Source of the DNA: an archaeon
GTDB taxonomy: Archaea > Asgardarchaeota > Heimdallarchaeia > Hodarchaeales > S146-22
Direction: 5' to 3'
Assembly (NCBI GenBank): GCA_024276395.1
Contig: JAJRXH010000313.1
Coordinates: forward strand, 1-8,225
DNA: 8,225 bases
In this document: positions 5,360 through 8,225 of the stretch, one piece after another
Layout: every line of letters begins with the position of its first letter
How positions within the stretch are numbered: position 1 is the first letter of the stretch
Notes under the pieces: model-generated
What the model was told of the DNA's origin: nothing
Seen by the model: only the letters and a program-made list of their open reading frames with translations
Database searches by the model: none
Position numbers and translations under genes: made by a program

Positions 5360-6949
5360 ATGTTGTTAGATGATATCATGAAAATCGCCTTGAATCGTGG
5401 TATTTTTTTTCCAACAGCGGAAGTATATCATCCAATTGGCGGATTTTACGAATGGGGTCCCATTGGCAGTCAGATTAGAAGAAATTTGATTGAGGCTTGG
5501 CGTGAATTTTTCGTGGATCTTGATGAAACCGTGTATGAAATCCACGGTTCAACGATTTTACCTCATGAAGTATTGAAAGCTTCCGGACACGTGGATAAGT
5601 TTGTCGATCCTCAAGTTACTTGTACGAAATGTCAAGAAGCGTTTAGAGCTGATCATCTCATTGAGAATGCCACGGGAGAAAATGTAGAGGGCTGGGATGA
5701 ACAGCAGCTTAGCCAGAAAATAGTGGAACTGGGACTCAAGTGTCCGAATTGCAAGGGTGAATTGGGTGCCGTGACCGTGGTCAACACGATGTTTCCCGTG
5801 AAAGTGGGGATTGGAAAGGAATCTCCAGCATTTTTACGCCCAGAGACTGCTCAGAACATTTTTATTTCCTTTCCTCGAGTCGTTCGTGCCGTGAGAGCAA
5901 AACCTCCCTTTGGTATCGCTCAGATAGGAACTAGTTATCGTAATGAAATTTCGCCACGACGTGGTCTTTTCCGCGTGCGCGAATTTGAACAAATGGAGAT
6001 TGAATATTTCGTGCTCAAGCATAAAGATTGCGATTCTACGAAAAGTACACCTTGTGATCATCACGAGGAATGCACGTTCCATAATTTCAAGTCTCTTCAG
6101 CCTTTCCTAGAGGTGAAATTGAATCTTTACACGGTGTCCATGCAACAAGGTCCTAATAATGAGAAGGAGTACGAGACACACTCTGTCAAAGAAGCGCTGG
6201 ATATCGGTCTTCTCCCTAACCAAGTAATTGCCTATTTTCTGGCTAAAGAACAAGTTTTTCTGGAGAATTTAGGTATATCAAGAGAGAAGATCCGTTTCCG
6301 TGAAATGATGGATTCAGAGAGGCCGTTTTATAGTGCTAGCAACTTTGACTGTGAGATCAAGTATAGTTTTGGGTGGAAAGAGGTCATTGGTAATGCTTAT
6401 CGGACGAATCATGACTTATCTACCCATGGACAAGCTTCTAGTAATATGAAAGCTTTCCAAATAAAGCAAAAGGGATTTGAACCAGTTCCACACGTGGTCG
6501 AGCCTTCTTTTGGGGTAGGCCGTCTCATCTATGCAGTGCTAGAAGAGAGTTATCGACAACCGACGGATAGGGAATACGCATGGTTTGCTTTTCCCAGCAT
6601 CGTGGCACCCTTCAAGTGTGCAGTGTTTCCATTGAGAAAGGATTTTTCACCCAAAGCTAAGAAAATCCAAGAAGATCTCATCAAGAAATTAAAGATCCGA
6701 GTGCTCTTTGATAATGGAGGCTCCATAGGGAAACGTTACGCTCGTGCGGATGAGGTTGGCATTCCTTACTGCATTACCATTGATTATGAAACGTTCGAGA
6801 ACGATACAATAACCATTCGTGACCGTGATAGCAAGGATCAAATCCGAGCTTCTCTAGACGAGCTTTCTGAATTGCTACAGATGTTTTGGAGTGATCCATC
6901 AGCATTTCACGAGGAACTTGAAAAAAGAGGTTCTGCCAAATCGTCATAA
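5360..6949 (+). CDS. glyS: Glycyl-tRNA synthetase, class II, alpha2 (archaeal/eukaryotic) type
   Basis: Joins glycine to tRNA-Gly with ATP in the cytoplasm. Residue numbers are from ATG 5360 (529 residues); an in-frame TTG at 5354 would add two. The N-terminus has the family pattern RGIFFP.AEVY..IGGFYEWGP. A zinc knuckle follows at C88/C91 and C128/C131. FLRPETAQNIF (158-168) belongs to the active-site core. Class II motif 2 is SYRNEISPRRGLFRVREF (192-209), with the ATP-binding arginines, and motif 3 is EPSFGVGR (381-388). GNAYRTNHDLSTH (344-356) lies in the region tied to glycine recognition. The C-terminal part from about residue 413 (PSIVAPFKCAVFPL) is the anticodon-binding domain with GSIGKRYARADEVGIP. 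There is no WHEP domain. An unusual Cys/His cluster (C224, C232, C238 with nearby His) follows motif 2. Complete gene; identity is very sure, the exact start less so. Confidence 0.96.
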   Translation: MLLDDIMKIALNRGIFFPTAEVYHPIGGFYEWGPIGSQIRRNLIEAWREFFVDLDETVYEIHGSTILPHEVLKASGHVDKFVDPQVTCTKCQEAFRADHLIENATGENVEGWDEQQLSQKIVELGLKCPNCKGELGAVTVVNTMFPVKVGIGKESPAFLRPETAQNIFISFPRVVRAVRAKPPFGIAQIGTSYRNEISPRRGLFRVREFEQMEIEYFVLKHKDCDSTKSTPCDHHEECTFHNFKSLQPFLEVKLNLYTVSMQQGPNNEKEYETHSVKEALDIGLLPNQVIAYFLAKEQVFLENLGISREKIRFREMMDSERPFYSASNFDCEIKYSFGWKEVIGNAYRTNHDLSTHGQASSNMKAFQIKQKGFEPVPHVVEPSFGVGRLIYAVLEESYRQPTDREYAWFAFPSIVAPFKCAVFPLRKDFSPKAKKIQEDLIKKLKIRVLFDNGGSIGKRYARADEVGIPYCITIDYETFENDTITIRDRDSKDQIRASLDELSELLQMFWSDPSAFHEELEKRGSAKSS

Positions 6950-6970
6950 GAATCTTTTCATTGATTTTTA

Positions 6971-6989
6971 TGGCACAATGCCACTTTTT
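6971..6989 (+). terminator. Hairpin terminator after the glycyl-tRNA synthetase gene
   Basis: TGGCA-CAA-TGCCA forms a 5-bp stem with a 3-base loop at 6971-6983 and is followed by C and TTTTT (6985-6989), 22 bases after the stop codon. The stem is short, so it is moderate evidence. Confidence 0.5.
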
Positions 6990-7060
6990 GACAGCCATTC
7001 ATATTCATTCTTTTTTTAATGGCAAGTAATAATTTTTGAACAAACTTTGATTCATTTTTT

Positions 7061-7078
7061 TCAGATATGTCTGATTTT
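7061..7078 (+). terminator. Second terminator-like hairpin in the convergent gap
   Basis: TCAGA-TATG-TCTGA forms a 5-bp stem at 7061-7074, flanked by seven T before it and TTTT after it. It may be a back-up stop for the synthetase transcript. Confidence 0.35.
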
Positions 7079-7092
7079 GTTTCTTTTAGATG

Positions 7093-7098
7093 AAAAAA
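7093..7098 (-). terminator. T-tract that may end the minus-strand membrane protein transcript
   Basis: Six A on the + strand give TTTTTT on the minus strand, about 126 bases past the stop of the gene at 7224-8036. No stem is seen. The 6950-7223 gap as a whole is AT-rich and holds no gene that I can support. Confidence 0.25.
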
Positions 7099-7223
7099 GG
7101 AAGAAATGTTCATCATTACTGCTTCTCTTTGGTTAATCATCTTGGTTAGACGAAATGAATCCATGGTTGTCGTTGGTAACCACAGGTTCACTCATAGAAA
7201 AGTTTCATTGCTGGATGAAATCT

Positions 7224-8036
7224 TTAGTCATTATTGTTTTGTTTTTTGATCTGTGTTACGTGTTTTTCCTTTTTCATGAACCGATGGGCCACGAAAGTAA
7301 ATAAGGTAGCCAAAATCACGGTTACTATTTTCCAAGCATTATCTGGTAATGGAAGGTAAAATGAGGTCAACAGTCCCTCATGGATTATCGTGGTGAATCC
7401 GATCACGGAGCTAGTTTTTGTGGTTGTATCCATTCTAATCTTAGCGATGGTCACGGAATTGCCAGAATTGAGTGATGGTGCATTATATAACACGATGTAG
7501 TAGATTTGATCATCTTCAAGTTGTGATACCGTGATGTTTTGAGGTGTATTAGTGATGATCTCGTCATGGGATGCGGAATAAGATTTACTTTCATTCCAAT
7601 TGAAGAACTGAGTTTCTTTTAAAACAAGTAACTCAATTTTCGAGTCAGTTCCATCTAGCTCGATGTAGATCTGTAAGGAATTTGATCCATACAAGTGAAC
7701 GGTTTCATACCAAAAATGATTGGACGATAAAGTTTGAGGAGTGGAGACATCGACTTGCCATGGTTCGGCGTGATATTCATATATTGGGGATACCTCTTTC
7801 CAACCCGTGATGATTCCAGCAAAAGCAAACACGATGATTGCTGAGCCAATCAAGAACAAGATCCAATAAAATGGCACGAAAACTATTGTTGGAAACGATG
7901 ACTGTGATCCATCTGCCTTCACTTTTAGTGGTCTTGATGTGTGAAGTGTTTCGTCTTCGTCAGAGGAATCGTCGAAATCCTCCTCGTCAAAGTCATCCCA
8001 ATCATCAATACCTCCTCTCTCTGAAATAGACACCAT
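7224..8036 (-). CDS. Membrane protein with acidic N-terminus and extracellular beta-rich domain, function unknown
   Basis: I do not recognise this 270-residue protein. Residues 11-30 are almost all Asp, Glu and Ser with W13 and F16/F21 (DDWDDFDEEDFDDSSDEDE), a likely disordered acidic tail. A first membrane helix spans about 50-77 (TIVFVPFYWILFLIGSAIIV). Residues 80-232 lack long hydrophobic runs and show alternating beta-strand patterns such as LQIYIELDG, KIELLVL and YYIVLYNA, with two N-glycosylation sequons (N148-E-S, N167-I-T). A second helix at about 235-252 is followed by a basic tail (HRFMKKEKHV...KK). The charge pattern suggests both ends inside and a central beta-sandwich outside. 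The YYIVLYN strand recalls PPC or GOLD-like sandwiches, but that is only a resemblance. Start: ATG 8036 with GGAGG five bases upstream. Convergent with the synthetase gene. Confidence 0.8.
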   Translation of the reverse strand: MVSISERGGIDDWDDFDEEDFDDSSDEDETLHTSRPLKVKADGSQSSFPTIVFVPFYWILFLIGSAIIVFAFAGIITGWKEVSPIYEYHAEPWQVDVSTPQTLSSNHFWYETVHLYGSNSLQIYIELDGTDSKIELLVLKETQFFNWNESKSYSASHDEIITNTPQNITVSQLEDDQIYYIVLYNAPSLNSGNSVTIAKIRMDTTTKTSSVIGFTTIIHEGLLTSFYLPLPDNAWKIVTVILATLFTFVAHRFMKKEKHVTQIKKQNNND

Positions 8037-8037
8037 T

Positions 8038-8073
8038 TTTTCCTCCGAATATCAACTTTTCCTCCGAATATCA
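8038..8073 (-). repeat. Tandem duplication of the Shine-Dalgarno segment before the membrane protein gene
   Basis: The 17-base unit TTTTCCTCCGAATATCA (+ strand) occurs at 8038-8054 and again, identical, at 8057-8073, a 19-base period. On the minus strand each copy carries TGATATTCGGAGGAAAA. The copy near the gene puts GGAGG (8042-8046) five bases before the ATG at 8036 and is the working ribosome site. The far copy is 24 bases from the start and serves no start codon that I can see. Confidence 0.85.
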
Positions 8074-8095
8074 CTTTTTTGCTCATCATTAACGG

Positions 8096-8128
8096 AAAAG
8101 ACAAATCTCGGCATTTGATTTGTCTTTT
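8096..8128. repeat. Perfect 12-bp inverted repeat upstream of the membrane protein gene
   Basis: AAAAGACAAATC (8096-8107) and GATTTGTCTTTT (8117-8128) are exact reverse complements around a 9-base loop. The element starts 60 bases upstream of the minus-strand start codon at 8036. Both arms end in TTTT when read outward, so it could be a bidirectional terminator for an upstream gene. It could also be an operator for a dimeric regulator of this gene. Confidence 0.8.
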
Positions 8129-8202
8129 CACTGGATCAAGGATTAATGCTTGTTCTGTTTTTTAGGGATGGATTATTTTTTACTCAAAAATATGATTCCA
8201 TT

Positions 8203-8224
8203 ACTCGAGTGAATGCAGGCATTC
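8203..8224. repeat. Adjacent small palindromes at the right edge
   Basis: ACTCGAGT (8203-8210) is an 8-bp palindrome. It directly abuts GAATGC-AG-GCATTC (8211-8224), a 6-bp inverted repeat with a 2-base loop. They may be regulatory or may lie in the end of a gene beyond the window. The minus strand has short open stretches here but too little to call a gene. Confidence 0.35.
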
Positions 8225-8225
8225 C

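Noticed and set aside
7065..7116. C/D box RNA candidate on the minus strand (ATGATGA followed 45 bases later by CTGA)
   Set aside because: No D'/C' pair at the expected spacing and no terminal stem; the boxes are short enough to arise by chance.
6958..7191. Minus-strand 77-codon frame in the convergent gap (GTG start, Lys/Asn-rich)
   Set aside because: No ribosome site, low-complexity AT-driven composition, and its end coincides with the hairpin and T-tract after the synthetase gene.
8174..8225. C-terminal end of another minus-strand gene at the right edge
   Set aside because: All three minus frames close within 7-16 codons and none shows a recognisable protein end, so no call is possible.
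1..8225. CRISPR array, transposon, inverted terminal repeats or defence cassette
   Set aside because: No regular spaced repeats, no transposase or nuclease motifs and no paired terminal repeats were seen.

Overview
The window looks archaeal. It carries a homologue of the large subunit (DP2) of the archaea-specific D-family DNA polymerase, a glycyl-tRNA synthetase of the single-chain class II type, and an FtsJ/RlmE-type rRNA methyltransferase tail. Starts have GGAGG/GAGGT-type ribosome binding sites, and gene ends are followed by T-rich tracts like archaeal terminators. Base composition is moderately AT-rich. An Asgard or euryarchaeal source is my guess from overall flavour; nothing in the window proves a lineage.

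Layout, left to right. (1) Positions 1-106 (+): the last 34 codons of an FtsJ/RlmE-family 2'-O-methyltransferase. (2) 78-3590 (-): an intact 1170-codon gene, homologous end to end with PolD DP2 but with the catalytic aspartates replaced. Its 3' end overlaps the methyltransferase gene by 29 bp. (3) 3634-4212 (+): a four-helix membrane protein with a C-terminal zinc ribbon, divergent from the DP2-like gene across a 43-bp gap. (4) 4213-4422: gap with T-tracts and no gene that I can support. (5) 4423-5265 (+): a circularly permuted GTPase of the YlqF/RbgA type. (6) 5360-6949 (+): glycyl-tRNA synthetase, preceded by a possible five-codon leader ORF. (7) 6950-7223: convergent AT-rich gap with terminator-like hairpins. 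(8) 7224-8036 (-): a two-helix membrane protein with an acidic cytoplasmic-type N-terminus and a probable extracellular beta-rich domain. It is preceded by a duplicated Shine-Dalgarno segment and a perfect 12-bp inverted repeat. The last 150 bases hold no confident gene.

The methyltransferase, the GTPase and the glycyl-tRNA synthetase are translation and ribosome housekeeping genes. The item that stands out is the DP2-like protein. It keeps the family's length, block order, both zinc modules and much of the structural core. It has lost the NxDGDxD metal-binding motif, the GRPEK motif and the N-terminal GPIRSxGGTA motif. This is best read as a catalytically dead PolD large-subunit paralogue kept for a non-polymerase job, for example scaffolding, DNA binding or regulation. 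That job is inference.
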